Numbered from the stretch's first letter, positions 9,082 through 18,591 are shown. The stretch: DNA of 60,528 nucleotides from Alistipes sp. (GCA_017465605.1 JAFTVW010000042.1:1-60528), one strand, 5' to 3'. Numbers and translations are program-made. Notes: a model not told the origin generated them from the letters alone.

Positions 9082-9180
9082 TTTTCTTAAACATTAGCCA
9101 ACCACACCTAAGCTCTACGCACGAGCGGGTGTGGCGGCAAATACAACTTATACTGATACTCTATTTCAAGAATATTTCTT

Positions 9181-11229
9181 CTATTTCAAATCCATCTCTT
9201 CGAGCAGATAACCAGCTCCACCGATACGGTCAATCACAAACAACACATAGCGGATATCAACCGAAATATTGCGACAGATAGATGGGTCGAACTCAATGTC
9301 GCTCATCGTTGAACGCCAAGTACGGTCGAAGTTGATTCCGATAAGTTCGCCACGAGCATTGATAATTGGAGAGCCTGAATTACCTCCCGATGTGTGGTTG
9401 GTTGCCAAGAAACATACGGGAACACTCTTCTTGCCAGCAATCTCTACGCCCCAACGACCATAATCCTTCTTTGCGTAGATATCGCGCAACTGCTGAGGGA
9501 TATTATAGTCGTAGATATTGGGATCGTCTTTTGCGATAATACCGTCGATTGTAGTTACAGGGTTGTGATACTCGGCATCGGCATACTCGTAACCAGCCAC
9601 CTTACCGTAAGCAACTCGCAACGTAAGGTTAGCATCGGGATAGAATGCACGTTTCTTATCCCACTCACGCAAAGCCTGCATATAAGGACGATACCACTTC
9701 TCGATGGCAGGCACATTGCTCAAATTACGATACGCATAGTGGCGATTGTTCTCGATAATGGGAGTAAACTGCATTGCAAACTCAACCATCGCATCGCCCT
9801 TTATCTGCTCGGCTGTAACACCCGAAGCATTCAACAGACAAGTATTATCATACAACCACGCCACAAACTGCTTGGCTCCACCCTTCTGCTCTACGGCCTG
9901 CTTCATTCCCTTTGGCAGACGCTCCGCAGGCATACGCTGCAAAAACTCATCAAGCATAGCGACGGCAATCTGCTCATCAATCGTGCGGTTATACGACTTA
10001 ACAAAATTGGCAATCTGCGCAGAGAGTTTATCGTTATCCATATCCTGCTTACCAGCATTGGCCGCAATGCTTCGAGCAAAACCAAATATTGAGACTGCTC
10101 CCACCGACTCGTTGTACAACTCGCGAATATAATACTCGGGGGTTACGGCCTTGTAAGCCGCCTTCATTGAATCGAGCAGCGAAGCGTATTCGGGCTTAGA
10201 CTTTGCCCACGCTGCAAACTCACGCTCATAGGCCTGTTTCTTGGCAACTGTACCCAAACGACGCAAGCCCAGAACCTCACCCTGCCACTTCTTCCACGCA
10301 TTGGCAATCGACGCGTGAACAGCCGCAAAGGCAATACGCACCTCTACGCTCTTAGCCTGCTCGGCAGAGATGATATCCAGACGCTTCGTGCGGAGCGCAA
10401 TCTTCATTGGGTCAGACACCTCGGCCACATACTCCACCGCATCGGCAGTAACATACTCCTGTGTATTGCCGGGGAAACCGTAAATCATCGTAAAATCACC
10501 CTCCTTTACGCCTTTGGTCGATACTGCGAAGTGGCGCGCAGGGCGGTAAGGCTTGTTCGACTTCGAGTACTTCGCTGGACGATTATTCTCGTCGGCATAT
10601 ACTCGGAAAATCGAAAAGTCGCCCGTATGGCGTGGCCAAATCCAGTTGTCGGTATCACCACCAAACTTACCGATTGACGAGGGAGGTGCACCCACCAAAC
10701 GCACGTCGGTAAATATCTCATAGACAAACAGGAACTGCTGATTACCATAATACATCTGCTCGATTCGGGCAGTATAGCCGCCCTCCATTGCTTTGGCGAT
10801 AATATCCTTTGCCGACTCACCCGCAGCCATTCGCTCCGTTACGTCTTCCATACGCACCAATCGACGTACCGAAAGTCCCGGAACGGGGAGCTCCTCCTCA
10901 CGCGACTTTGCCCAAAAGCCGTCGGTGAGATAGTCGTGAGCAACCGATGAGAGCTGCTGAATCGAGCCGTAGCCGCAATGGTGGTTGGTCAAAAGCAGGC
11001 CCTCCTCCGATACATACTCGCCCGTACAACCTCCACCAAACAAGACCACAGCATCTTTCATCGAAGCCTCGTTTATCGAATAGATATCCTCTGCCGAGAG
11101 CTTAAAACCCTTCTGACGCATATCTTTGATGCGCGAGCCAATCAAGCTCGGCAACCACATACCCTCGTCTGCGCTTACGCTCAAAAACGAGCAGCAGAGC
11201 AAGAGTGAAATAAAAATCTTACGAATCAT
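9181..11229 (-). CDS. S46 dipeptidyl-peptidase, DPP11-like
   Basis: A 682-residue S46-family serine exopeptidase, exported to the periplasm (signal peptide MIRKIFISLLLCCSFLSVSA). It releases N-terminal dipeptides, a key step in peptide use by Bacteroidales. The catalytic His is in LTNHHCGYG (about residue 83), the Asp in the DNWIWPRHTGDF region, and the Ser in GNSGSP (about 618). Just after the Ser, the S1-determining residue is Arg (INFDRTW). DPP11 has Arg here and DPP7 has Gly, so Asp/Glu specificity at P1 is predicted. The start at 11229 is chosen over 11280 because it begins the signal peptide. A TATATTTG box is at 11268-11275. Confidence 0.92.
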   Translation of the reverse strand: MIRKIFISLLLCCSFLSVSADEGMWLPSLIGSRIKDMRQKGFKLSAEDIYSINEASMKDAVVLFGGGCTGEYVSEEGLLLTNHHCGYGSIQQLSSVAHDYLTDGFWAKSREEELPVPGLSVRRLVRMEDVTERMAAGESAKDIIAKAMEGGYTARIEQMYYGNQQFLFVYEIFTDVRLVGAPPSSIGKFGGDTDNWIWPRHTGDFSIFRVYADENNRPAKYSKSNKPYRPARHFAVSTKGVKEGDFTMIYGFPGNTQEYVTADAVEYVAEVSDPMKIALRTKRLDIISAEQAKSVEVRIAFAAVHASIANAWKKWQGEVLGLRRLGTVAKKQAYEREFAAWAKSKPEYASLLDSMKAAYKAVTPEYYIRELYNESVGAVSIFGFARSIAANAGKQDMDNDKLSAQIANFVKSYNRTIDEQIAVAMLDEFLQRMPAERLPKGMKQAVEQKGGAKQFVAWLYDNTCLLNASGVTAEQIKGDAMVEFAMQFTPIIENNRHYAYRNLSNVPAIEKWYRPYMQALREWDKKRAFYPDANLTLRVAYGKVAGYEYADAEYHNPVTTIDGIIAKDDPNIYDYNIPQQLRDIYAKKDYGRWGVEIAGKKSVPVCFLATNHTSGGNSGSPIINARGELIGINFDRTWRSTMSDIEFDPSICRNISVDIRYVLFVIDRIGGAGYLLEEMDLK

Positions 11230-11390
11230 ATCATTCAGTTTTAACGTTATTTGCTTAATTTTCACCGCAAATATAACCAAAATTCAGAGAATCCGACACC
11301 TGCGCCACAGCTAATTTATCGGAAAGTTTTTTTTCACCCCACAAAACAAGCATAATAATCTATCAATCAACATAATAACATCTTGAATTC

Positions 11391-11399
11391 GGGGGGGGG
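11391..11399 (+). repeat. G9 homopolymer tract
   Basis: Nine consecutive G residues in intergenic DNA about 90 bases before the first propeller lipoprotein gene. Such tracts can slip during replication; an effect on expression is only a possibility. Confidence 0.9.
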
Positions 11400-11488
11400 A
11401 GATATTCCGCCGAAAAAAGTATTACGAAAATTTTGATATGGAATAAAATTTCCATATCTTCGCATCAGCATTTTCAAAAACTATTTTT

Positions 11489-12643
11489 ATGAAACCTACA
11501 ACAATTACAAAGTTAATTTTATCGCTCCTGCTCCTTGCTGCGGCAAGTAACGTGGCGTGCAACAAAGCGCAATCATCGCAAAGCGAAATCACCACCATCA
11601 CAATCAGCGACAAGGAGAAAATCTCACCCGACCAGTTTTTAGATTCGCATCGACTTGTGCGACTCAGCCCAACAAAGACCCCTGTTGGTGAGATTGAAAA
11701 AACAATCATCACCGACAAATACATCATCTTGGTCGATAACGAACAGGCTAACACCATCTTCGTTTTCAACCACAAAGGCGAGATTCTAAGCGAGATATGC
11801 CGTTTGGGACGAGGCCCGCAGGAGTACACTTTTATTCAAGATGTGGCACTACTCGACTACAAGGGTCAAGAGGCTATTGCAGTAGCAGATAGCAGACAAG
11901 AGAAATTGTTGCTCTACACTATTGACGGCAAATACATTAACTCTATCGAATACCTATTCGATTTCGACAATATTGTACAGAGTGGCTCGAAAAGCTGGCT
12001 CTGCCTCACAAGTGGCGACAACCAAAAGTCCGTTGCCTTCAAGGAGCGCAACGACGGCAAATCGCTGCTCGTATTTACCGATTCGGATATGAAGATAAAA
12101 TCTACGGCAATGCCAAGCCCATTTGAGCGCGTAAATTTTGTCACCCCCGATATCTCAACAAATGCAAAGGAGGTATTGATTACTCCTCAATTCCAAGACA
12201 CGGTATATCGCGTAGAGAACTGCACAATAACTCCTGCCTACCGCATCGACCTCGCTGAATTTGGCGGAGTAACCAACACCAACGATTGGAGTACCGACAA
12301 AATAATAGCTGATTTCGACTCGTTTGTCCACATATATAATTTATATGAGGCCAAGAATAATATTATAATCAATGCCGTAACTAAAAACTCCTTTATCAAC
12401 ACATATATCTACAACAAAGCAAGCGGCAAAACCTACCGTTTAGATGGAGAGCGTACCACATCGTTTGCAGAACTGAACGTTTACGACGTATGCGCCACCT
12501 ACAAAGATGAGTTCGCAGTTATAATCGATGCCGTCACAATCGAGGAATACAATCAGGAGTTCCCCGACCAAGCCGTAATGAAAGATATTAAGGATAGCGA
12601 CAACCCTGTGATTATGTTCTTCACGATGAAAAAAGAGTTTTAA
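11489..12643 (+). CDS. 6-bladed beta-propeller lipoprotein
   Basis: A 384-residue predicted lipoprotein of the 6-bladed beta-propeller family widespread in Bacteroidota (BF3164-like). The signal peptide ends in a lipobox-like AASNVAC, so the mature protein would start at Cys. Repeating blades with hydrophobic strands and FNHKGEILSEICRLGRGPQE (about residues 90-109) show the typical family motif, G-[RK]-GPQE. Function is not established; extracytoplasmic ligand binding or sensing is the usual guess. It lies 17 bp before a diverged paralogue and is probably co-transcribed with it. Confidence 0.8.
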   Translation: MKPTTITKLILSLLLLAAASNVACNKAQSSQSEITTITISDKEKISPDQFLDSHRLVRLSPTKTPVGEIEKTIITDKYIILVDNEQANTIFVFNHKGEILSEICRLGRGPQEYTFIQDVALLDYKGQEAIAVADSRQEKLLLYTIDGKYINSIEYLFDFDNIVQSGSKSWLCLTSGDNQKSVAFKERNDGKSLLVFTDSDMKIKSTAMPSPFERVNFVTPDISTNAKEVLITPQFQDTVYRVENCTITPAYRIDLAEFGGVTNTNDWSTDKIIADFDSFVHIYNLYEAKNNIIINAVTKNSFINTYIYNKASGKTYRLDGERTTSFAELNVYDVCATYKDEFAVIIDAVTIEEYNQEFPDQAVMKDIKDSDNPVIMFFTMKKEF

Positions 12644-12660
12644 TATAAGCCGCAAAATCT

Positions 12661-13779
12661 ATGAGAGTTGCCTTTGCCATAATTGCGTTACTTTTCGCCG
12701 CGTGCAACCGAACAATACCTACCAAAAGCTATTTGGTACAACAAGTTACGCCAACCGAAATTGCCGACTTCATCGACACCACAAATGTCCGACACATTGA
12801 ATTGGAGAGCTGCGATGAGGCTTTAATGGGTAACCTGATTCTCAAACTCAAAATCGAGGACAACGACATTTATTTTCTCGATTCGGGCAATGCAACCATA
12901 TTTAGATTCGATGCCAATACAGGCAAATTCAAAAATCGCATCTGTCACAAAGGACGCGGGCCACAAGAGGTAATACTAATCGAAGATTTCGATGTTCGCG
13001 ATGGAAGAGTCTATATCCTTTCAATGGGCGACAACAGAGTATTGACATTTGATATTGACGGGAAATTCATCACCTCCATCAAGACAAAATATCCGTTTTA
13101 CAGCATACTAGCCGACAAGGATTACAAGGTGTGGCTATCATCAAAAAAGTGCAATAAATCGGGATATGAGCTACACCTCATAGATGCCACTACGGCTCAA
13201 ACTATTATGCAAATAGGCGAGTTTGACCCCAATATGCAAATGAGCTTAATTGATGGATTCTGCACATTCAAAAGTTCAAGTTCAAATAACATTATCGTCA
13301 CTGAGCCTTATGACAATACACTCTACCGCATTGAGAACGATACGATAACACCATACATAACTCTCAAATTTGAAGATTTCAGCACAGAACTTACTGCAAA
13401 ACAGAAAAAGGATTTAACTTATAGTGAGAAATCGGAACTTTATAGCAATGCCGATCAATTGAAACACTATGTTGATGTTGTGGAGAACAATAACACCATA
13501 TTTGTTACCGCTAATTGCACTTTCAACAAACTTGGAGGTCGAAACTGCTTAATCAAAATAAACAAACACTCAGCAGAGGCAAAGCTCATATCATTAGAGA
13601 ACTACCAGCCAAATAAATATCAACCGCACTATAACCGCATATTCCCCTATTCAGGAGGTATCGGCTCAGCAGGGTTGGTTGCCCTCAGATACCCCAATGA
13701 ATTGCGTCACAACCCTAAGTTTGCAAATTTAGACCAATATGCTAACCCTATTGTATTTTTCTACCCGCTGAAACTATAA
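12661..13779 (+). CDS. 6-bladed beta-propeller lipoprotein, paralogue
   Basis: A 372-residue protein with the same architecture as the gene before it: short signal peptide, lipobox ALLFAAC, and propeller repeats including a HKGRGPQEV motif (about residues 99-107). Similarity to its neighbour is clear in the N-terminal blades and the GRGPQE turn but low elsewhere, so it is an old tandem duplication. Substrate and role are unknown. The gene is followed by a strong terminator. Confidence 0.78.
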   Translation: MRVAFAIIALLFAACNRTIPTKSYLVQQVTPTEIADFIDTTNVRHIELESCDEALMGNLILKLKIEDNDIYFLDSGNATIFRFDANTGKFKNRICHKGRGPQEVILIEDFDVRDGRVYILSMGDNRVLTFDIDGKFITSIKTKYPFYSILADKDYKVWLSSKKCNKSGYELHLIDATTAQTIMQIGEFDPNMQMSLIDGFCTFKSSSSNNIIVTEPYDNTLYRIENDTITPYITLKFEDFSTELTAKQKKDLTYSEKSELYSNADQLKHYVDVVENNNTIFVTANCTFNKLGGRNCLIKINKHSAEAKLISLENYQPNKYQPHYNRIFPYSGGIGSAGLVALRYPNELRHNPKFANLDQYANPIVFFYPLKL

Positions 13780-13804
13780 TTTCGGAATAGTCTCCAAAAA
13801 ACGA

Positions 13805-13845
13805 GTAATGAGTGCCACGAAAACGCGACACTCATTACTTTTTTT
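13805..13845 (+). terminator. Terminator after the propeller genes
   Basis: GTAATGAGTG and CACTCATTAC form a 10-bp stem followed by seven Ts. It is a canonical intrinsic terminator on the + strand, 25 bases after the stop codon. Confidence 0.9.
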
Positions 13846-13851
13846 CACTCC

Positions 13852-13987
13852 TTGAAAATTGTATAATGTAGGCTATTTTACCCCACCACAAGGGTGGTGT
13901 TTCCTCCTCGCGACTCGGCATAGTGCGTAAACGCCCTCTGCTCTCGCCCGCAGCGTCGGTTGAGGCTGCTCGCAGATGGGGGAACCG
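13852..13987 (+). repeat. Hairpin element, left part plus inserted module (truncated)
   Basis: The left arm of the dispersed hairpin family (GAAAATTGTATAATGTAGGC, then CTATTTT) is followed by a ~90-bp module (about 13880-13970) and then GAGGCTGCTCGCAGATGGG. The sequence then diverges before the core. The right arm is absent, so this copy is broken. The inserted module recurs at the same place in the copy at 38739. Confidence 0.8.
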
Positions 13988-14056
13988 TAAGAGTATTTTT
14001 ACACAAAAGGTATCGCGACTACCCAAGTCACGACACCTTTCGTTCAATTTATTCCT

Positions 14057-14178
14057 AAAAAGTGGATAGTTGAGATTGTTTTTAGGCTTGCGAAGGCATT
14101 GAAACCGCAGCATACTCAGCGTATGTGAGGATTTCAATGACAAGCGTAACGACAAAACAATCCAACTTGCCGCTTTTT
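14057..14178 (+). repeat. Covarying hairpin element, copy 1
   Basis: Full copy. The outer arms are AAAAAGTGG...GATTGTTTT and AAAACAATCC...CGCTTTTT, quite unlike other copies in sequence but fully paired. The middle stem is GCTTG/CAAGC. The core has the 6-bp tip stem GCATAC/GTATGT. It overlaps the last two bases of the pgi stop codon. Confidence 0.9.
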
Positions 14179-15508
14179 ATAGGCGGGCTTTAATAGCCTT
14201 CGACTCCTCCTCATACCCAGGCTTGTCAAGAAGCGCAAACATATTCTTCTTGTAAGCCTCTACTCCGGGCTGGTTGAAAGGATTAACACCCAAGATATAA
14301 CCACTAATACCGCACGCCTTCTCGAAGAAGTAGATAAGCGCACCGATAGAGGTCTCGTCTATTGTAGGAATCTCGATGCAGAGCTGAGGAACACCACCGT
14401 CGATGTGAGCCAAACGAACACCCAACTCGGCCATCTTGTTAATCTCCGAGATACGCTTGCCAGCCAAGAAATTCAAACCGTCGAGGTTCTCGCCATCGGT
14501 CTCAACCTTCACAGTGTGCTTTGCATTCTCTACCGAGATAATTGTCTCAAACAGAGTGCGCTCACCCTCCTGAATGTACTGACCCATAGAGTGAAGGTCG
14601 GCAGTGAGTGTAACGCTTGCAGGGAAAATACCCTTGCCCTCTTTACCTTCGCTCTCGCCATAAAGTTGCTTCCACCACTCGGCAACATACTGCAACTTAG
14701 GCTCATATGAACCCAAAATCTCAGTCTTCTTGCCTGCTTTGTAGAGCTCGTTACGCACGATAGCATATTGCGCTGCAAGGTTGTCCTCTACTGCTACATC
14801 AACACCTGTTGCGCGCTCCATAGCCTGCGCACCAGCCACCAACGCCTTGATATCGATACCAGCCACTGCCAAAGGCAACAAACCTACGGGAGTGAGAACC
14901 GAGAAACGGCCACCCACATTGTCGGGGATTACGAAAGTAGGATAACCCTCGTTTGTAGAGAGAGTCTTCAACGCACCGCGTGCAGCATCTGTAACAGCCA
15001 CGATGCGCTCCGAAGCACCTTGCTTACCATAACGCTTCTCAATCTCGGCCTTGATGATACGGAATGCGATAGCTGGCTCGGTTGTAGTACCCGACTTAGA
15101 GATTACGATAGCAGCAATCGAATAATCCTTCACCGCGTCTAAAAGCTCGTAGGTATAATCCTCCGAAATATTCTGACCAGCAAATACTACTGTGGGGTTT
15201 TCGTGCTGACGCTTCAAGTACTCAAAAGAGTTGTTCATAGCCTCGATTACAGCCTTTGCTCCCAAGTATGAGCCACCGATACCGATGCAGATTACAACAT
15301 CGGCCTTAGCACGCAACGCAGCAGCCTGAGCCTCGATAGCAGCAATCTGCTCTGCGTCAATTGAAGAGGGTAGATTTACCCAACCCAAAAAGTCATTTCC
15401 AGCACCCTCGCCCGAGTGAAGCAAAGCATTGGCCTTAGCAGCCTCGGCCTTCATAGCCTCGGTGATTGTTACGCCTGATTTGGCGATGTCTAATTTCATC
15501 AAACTCAT
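14177..15508 (-). CDS. pgi: Glucose-6-phosphate isomerase
   Basis: A 443-residue cytoplasmic phosphoglucose isomerase interconverting glucose 6-phosphate and fructose 6-phosphate, of the shorter type also found in Firmicutes and Thermotoga. The SIS sugar-phosphate fold is shown by [13 protein letters not shown] (about residues 80-92) and [12 protein letters not shown]. The active-site Glu region follows in [13 protein letters not shown]. The start at 15508 (MSLMKLD) is chosen over an upstream ATG that adds basic, unlikely residues; 15499 is an alternative. A hairpin element overlaps the stop codon and may form the mRNA 3' end. Confidence 0.95.
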   Translation of the reverse strand: MSLMKLDIAKSGVTITEAMKAEAAKANALLHSGEGAGNDFLGWVNLPSSIDAEQIAAIEAQAAALRAKADVVICIGIGGSYLGAKAVIEAMNNSFEYLKRQHENPTVVFAGQNISEDYTYELLDAVKDYSIAAIVISKSGTTTEPAIAFRIIKAEIEKRYGKQGASERIVAVTDAARGALKTLSTNEGYPTFVIPDNVGGRFSVLTPVGLLPLAVAGIDIKALVAGAQAMERATGVDVAVEDNLAAQYAIVRNELYKAGKKTEILGSYEPKLQYVAEWWKQLYGESEGKEGKGIFPASVTLTADLHSMGQYIQEGERTLFETIISVENAKHTVKVETDGENLDGLNFLAGKRISEINKMAELGVRLAHIDGGVPQLCIEIPTIDETSIGALIYFFEKACGISGYILGVNPFNQPGVEAYKKNMFALLDKPGYEEESKAIKARL

Positions 15509-15601
15509 CGTTTTGTTAAATTTTAGTTTATAATTATTTCTCTTATATTCCGTTCTCATGCAAAATACTCCGCAAAATTAGTAAAATTTTCCGCAAAAAA
15601 G

Positions 15602-15634
15602 TTGGAAAAGTTACCCATCTTTTCACTACCTTTG
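15602..15634 (+). promoter_or_regulatory. Promoter of the rod-shape operon
   Basis: TACCTTTG at 15627-15634 matches the -7 consensus, with TTGG at 15602-15605 as a weak -33 element 21 bases upstream. It is about 100 bases before the mreB start. Confidence 0.65.
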
Positions 15635-15736
15635 TGCAGTCGGACAACAATCGACATTGTCCGCCACCTCGCAAAGCCGTCAAACGGGGGTCTTTTGCGA
15701 GGCTTAAAGAGTTGATTTATAATTAGAAACAAAAAT

Positions 15737-16762
15737 ATGGGCTTTTTTTCGTTAACACAAGAGTTGGCCATCGACCTCGGTACGGCCAATACTCTGATTA
15801 TCTACAACGGTAAGGTTGTGGTCGATGAGCCATCTATCGTAGCTCTCGATGTACACACCGGCAAAGTTATGGCCATAGGCCAGCAGGCTCGTCAGATGCA
15901 CGAGCGTACCAACCCCAACATCAAGACTATCCGCCCACTGAAAGATGGTGTTATTGCCGATTTCAGTGCTACCGAGCTTATGCTTCGCGGCTTGATTAAG
16001 AAGGTTCGCACTACAAGCAGTATGTTCGCACCATCGCTCTGTATGGTTATTTGTATCCCATCGGGCTCTACTAACGTCGAGATTCGCGCAGTGCGCGACT
16101 CAGCCGAGCACGCAGGAGGCCGCGATATCTATATGATTTTCGAGCCTATGGCAGCAGCTTTGGGCGCAGGACTCGATGTGGAGGCTCCCGAGGGTAATAT
16201 GGTTATCGACATCGGTGGCGGTACTTCGGAGATTGCTTGTATCTCGCTTGGCGGTATCGTATGCTCGGAGTCAATCAACGTTGCAGGTGATGTATTCACT
16301 GCCGACATTCAGAACTATGTACGCCAGCAGCACAATATCCGTATCGGTGAGCGCACAGCAGAGGATATCAAGTGTGCAATCGGTGCAGCCGTATCGGAGT
16401 TGGACGAGGAGCCCGAGGATTATGTAATCACAGGCCCTAATATGCTTACAGCCCTTCCACAGACCGTTACTCTCTCATACAACGAGATTGCATACGCTTT
16501 GGAGAAGTCGCTTGTTAAGTTGGACGCAGCCTTGATGAAGGTTTTGGAGGCTATGCCACCTGAGCTCTATGCCGACATCGTGAAGAACGGTATCTACTTG
16601 GCTGGTGGTGGAGCCTTGATTAAGGGTCTTGATAAGCGACTCTCGAACAAGTGCGGATTGCCCGTTCACATTGCCGAGGATCCGTTGCGTGCCATTGCTC
16701 GCGGTACAGGTATCGCAATGAAGAACCGCGACAAGTTCTCATTCTTGATGCGAGGTATCTAA
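15737..16762 (+). CDS. mreB: Rod-shape actin homologue MreB
   Basis: A 341-residue bacterial actin that polymerises on the inner membrane and directs the elongasome. Actin-fold ATP motifs are clear: AIDLGTANTL (phosphate 1, about residues 11-20), VIDIGGGTSEIA (phosphate 2, about 158-169) and YLAGGGALIKG (adenosine). Length is typical. It heads mreB-mreC-mreD-mrdA-rodA but is separated from mreC by a 13-bp perfect hairpin and two dispersed hairpin elements. MreB may therefore be expressed above the rest of the operon, a common need. Confidence 0.97.
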   Translation: MGFFSLTQELAIDLGTANTLIIYNGKVVVDEPSIVALDVHTGKVMAIGQQARQMHERTNPNIKTIRPLKDGVIADFSATELMLRGLIKKVRTTSSMFAPSLCMVICIPSGSTNVEIRAVRDSAEHAGGRDIYMIFEPMAAALGAGLDVEAPEGNMVIDIGGGTSEIACISLGGIVCSESINVAGDVFTADIQNYVRQQHNIRIGERTAEDIKCAIGAAVSELDEEPEDYVITGPNMLTALPQTVTLSYNEIAYALEKSLVKLDAALMKVLEAMPPELYADIVKNGIYLAGGGALIKGLDKRLSNKCGLPVHIAEDPLRAIARGTGIAMKNRDKFSFLMRGI

Positions 16763-16778
16763 TCAAAATTATACATCA

Positions 16779-16808
16779 GTTTAGGGAGCGGAAATCCGCT
16801 CCCTAAAC
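16779..16808 (+). terminator. Hairpin after mreB, possible partial terminator
   Basis: GTTTAGGGAGCGG and CCGCTCCCTAAAC form a perfect 13-bp stem with a 4-nt loop, 16 bases after the mreB stop. There is no T-run, only AATAGAAT, so it may stop transcription weakly or protect the mreB mRNA end while allowing read-through into mreC. Confidence 0.6.
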
Positions 16809-16882
16809 AATAGAATAGGGCTCATAACGTTTACTCTTTGGCCGCGCTCCGTTGCCCGCCACAAATGAGTATATCGGAGATG

Positions 16883-16972
16883 TTTGAAGTTCGAGAAACC
16901 GCAGTTTGCCCTGCGCAAATGAGGATTTCGAGAACGAGGCAGATGCCAAAAGAGCCTTGTTAGAGAATTTTT
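16883..16972 (+). repeat. Covarying hairpin element, copy 2 (left arm lost)
   Basis: Core and right arm are intact, while the left outer arm is replaced by unrelated sequence. The tip stem here is GTTTGC/GCAAAT, a third paired version that differs from GTTTAC/GTAAAT by a compensated A-T to G-C change. Confidence 0.88.
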
Positions 16973-17004
16973 ATATTGAACTTGGTTTATTACCCTTCAT
17001 CTTC

Positions 17005-17127
17005 AAAAATTATATAACAAGAGCTATTTTGAAGATGCACGAAGTTCGAGAATCCGCAGTTTACTATGCGTAAATGAGGATTTCGAGAACGAGGCAGATG
17101 CCGAAAGAGCCTTGTTAGAGAATTTTT
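17005..17127 (+). repeat. Covarying hairpin element, copy 3
   Basis: Full copy just before mreC. The outer arms AAAAATTATATAACAAG and CTTGTTAGAGAATTTTT pair, and the tip stem is GTTTAC/GTAAAT with loop TATGC. It ends 13 bases before the preferred mreC start. Confidence 0.92.
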
Positions 17128-17140
17128 GCCGAGTGTTTTT

Positions 17141-18055
17141 ATGTACAGACTTATAGAGTTTATACGCCGAATATATGTTGTGCTATTGTTCGTAATAATC
17201 GAAACAGTAGCACTCTATTGCTATTCCCACTCGACCCAATACACCGAAGCAAAGATTCTCTCTCACGCCCATAGCGTAACGGGAGCATTGCATAGCTCGG
17301 TATATGGCGTGATTCACTTCTTCTCGCTTCGCCGCGAGAATCAGAACCTCTCGGAACGTGTTGCGTGGCTCGAAAACCAACTTTCGCTCTATCGCGAGCG
17401 CAACGAGGAGTTGACTGCTACTGCAAGCGATTCACTGACTTTCTCACAATTGGATTCGCTCACCGCCCAGAATCTCACCAAATACCGATATATGACGGCC
17501 AGAGTGGTTGCCAACTCAACTAATCGCCTGCGCAACTACATCACGCTCAATCGTGGTCTGATGCACGGTGTAGTGCCACATATGGGAGTTATCACGCCCG
17601 ATGGTATGATGGTAGGCTACGTTGCAGCGTGCTCGGAGCGTTACTCGGTGGTGATTCCATTGCTTAATGCCGACTACCGCACAAGTGGAAAGATTGTGGA
17701 CGACGACCACATCGGCTCAATTCGCTGGAACGGCCATAGCCCATATAAGGTCGAGATGGAGGAGCTATCGAAAAATGCCAATATCGAGGTGGGTGACGAG
17801 GTGATAGGCTCTGGCGTATCGCACTACTTCCCATCTGATGTAAGAATCAAGATTGGTTACATCGACAGCTACACCCTAAACGAGAGTCAGACTGCCTACC
17901 ACGTAGTAATCCGACTCGCCAGCGACCTTTCCCGCCTTAGCAATGTCATACTTATAGAAAACGCCGATTTCAAGGAGGTGACCGACCTCGAAGAGTCGGT
18001 TAAGAACGGCAGCTATCTGCGCTCAATGAGCATCGGCGAAGGGGCCGAGAACTAA
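17141..18055 (+). CDS. mreC: Rod-shape determining protein MreC
   Basis: A 304-residue bitopic inner-membrane protein linking the MreB filament to periplasmic PBP2. One N-terminal membrane segment (about residues 8-28) precedes a coiled coil (about 65-90, SLRRENQNLSERVAWLENQL) and the beta-rich periplasmic domain with the GLMHGVVPHMGV pattern. The start at 17141 (MYRLIEFIRR) is preferred; an in-frame ATG at 17126 lies inside the right arm of the hairpin repeat. It is 18 bp before mreD. Confidence 0.94.
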   Translation: MYRLIEFIRRIYVVLLFVIIETVALYCYSHSTQYTEAKILSHAHSVTGALHSSVYGVIHFFSLRRENQNLSERVAWLENQLSLYRERNEELTATASDSLTFSQLDSLTAQNLTKYRYMTARVVANSTNRLRNYITLNRGLMHGVVPHMGVITPDGMMVGYVAACSERYSVVIPLLNADYRTSGKIVDDDHIGSIRWNGHSPYKVEMEELSKNANIEVGDEVIGSGVSHYFPSDVRIKIGYIDSYTLNESQTAYHVVIRLASDLSRLSNVILIENADFKEVTDLEESVKNGSYLRSMSIGEGAEN

Positions 18056-18073
18056 TTTTGATTCTGAGGATTT

Positions 18074-18589
18074 ATGCATAGATATTTAACATACGCAGGA
18101 GTTTTTGTTGGTTTGGTGTTGATACAGGTATTCCTTATCGACAACATCTCGCTCGGCATATACTTCCACCCCCTTATATATATCGGTTTTCTAATCATTC
18201 TGCCGCTCGATACCAAACCCATATGGGTATTGCTTCTATCGGCCTTGCTGGGTCTTGTAATCGACTCTATGACGGGTATGGGTGGATTGAATGTGATTGC
18301 CACTACTGCCACAGGATTTATGCGTGGCACGCTGCTCGGAATCACAAGCGGTCATAACACCTCAACCGACGACTCCATTCCATCGCTATATCGACTAACG
18401 GAGAAGAATTTGGCGTGGTTCATTGCACTCGTCATATTGCTTCATAGCTCTATATATTTTCTGCTCGAAGCTCTCTCGCTGCAACACATCTTCCATACGT
18501 TGCTAAGAGTTATCCTCAGTGGCATTGGAGCAGGAGCTTTTGTGTGGTTCTTCGTTAAGTTATTCATCGAAAAAATCTTCAACAAGTAA
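18074..18589 (+). CDS. mreD: Rod-shape determining protein MreD
   Basis: A 171-residue integral membrane protein with five or six hydrophobic segments. Its assignment rests on position between mreC and the PBP2 gene plus size and topology (LLSALLGLVIDSMTGMGGLN resembles the MreD middle region), since MreD is poorly conserved. It works in the elongasome with MreC. The stop is 2 bp before mrdA. Confidence 0.85.
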   Translation: MHRYLTYAGVFVGLVLIQVFLIDNISLGIYFHPLIYIGFLIILPLDTKPIWVLLLSALLGLVIDSMTGMGGLNVIATTATGFMRGTLLGITSGHNTSTDDSIPSLYRLTEKNLAWFIALVILLHSSIYFLLEALSLQHIFHTLLRVILSGIGAGAFVWFFVKLFIEKIFNK

Positions 18590-18591
18590 CA

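Noticed and set aside
7813-9090. Open frame of 425 codons on the + strand opposite the AspT/YidE-type exchanger
   Set aside because: Its translation is rich in His, Ser, Gln and Arg with no domain, and the opposite strand encodes a clear transporter. It is a shadow frame.
14101-14135. Kink-turn in the element core (GCA opposite GA)
   Set aside because: The second sheared A-G pair required for a standard kink-turn is missing, because the tip stem places T or C at that position. Treated as a conserved internal loop only.
17126-17140. Upstream ATG as the mreC start
   Set aside because: It lies inside the right arm of hairpin copy 3 and would add MPSVF before a start that already fits the family.
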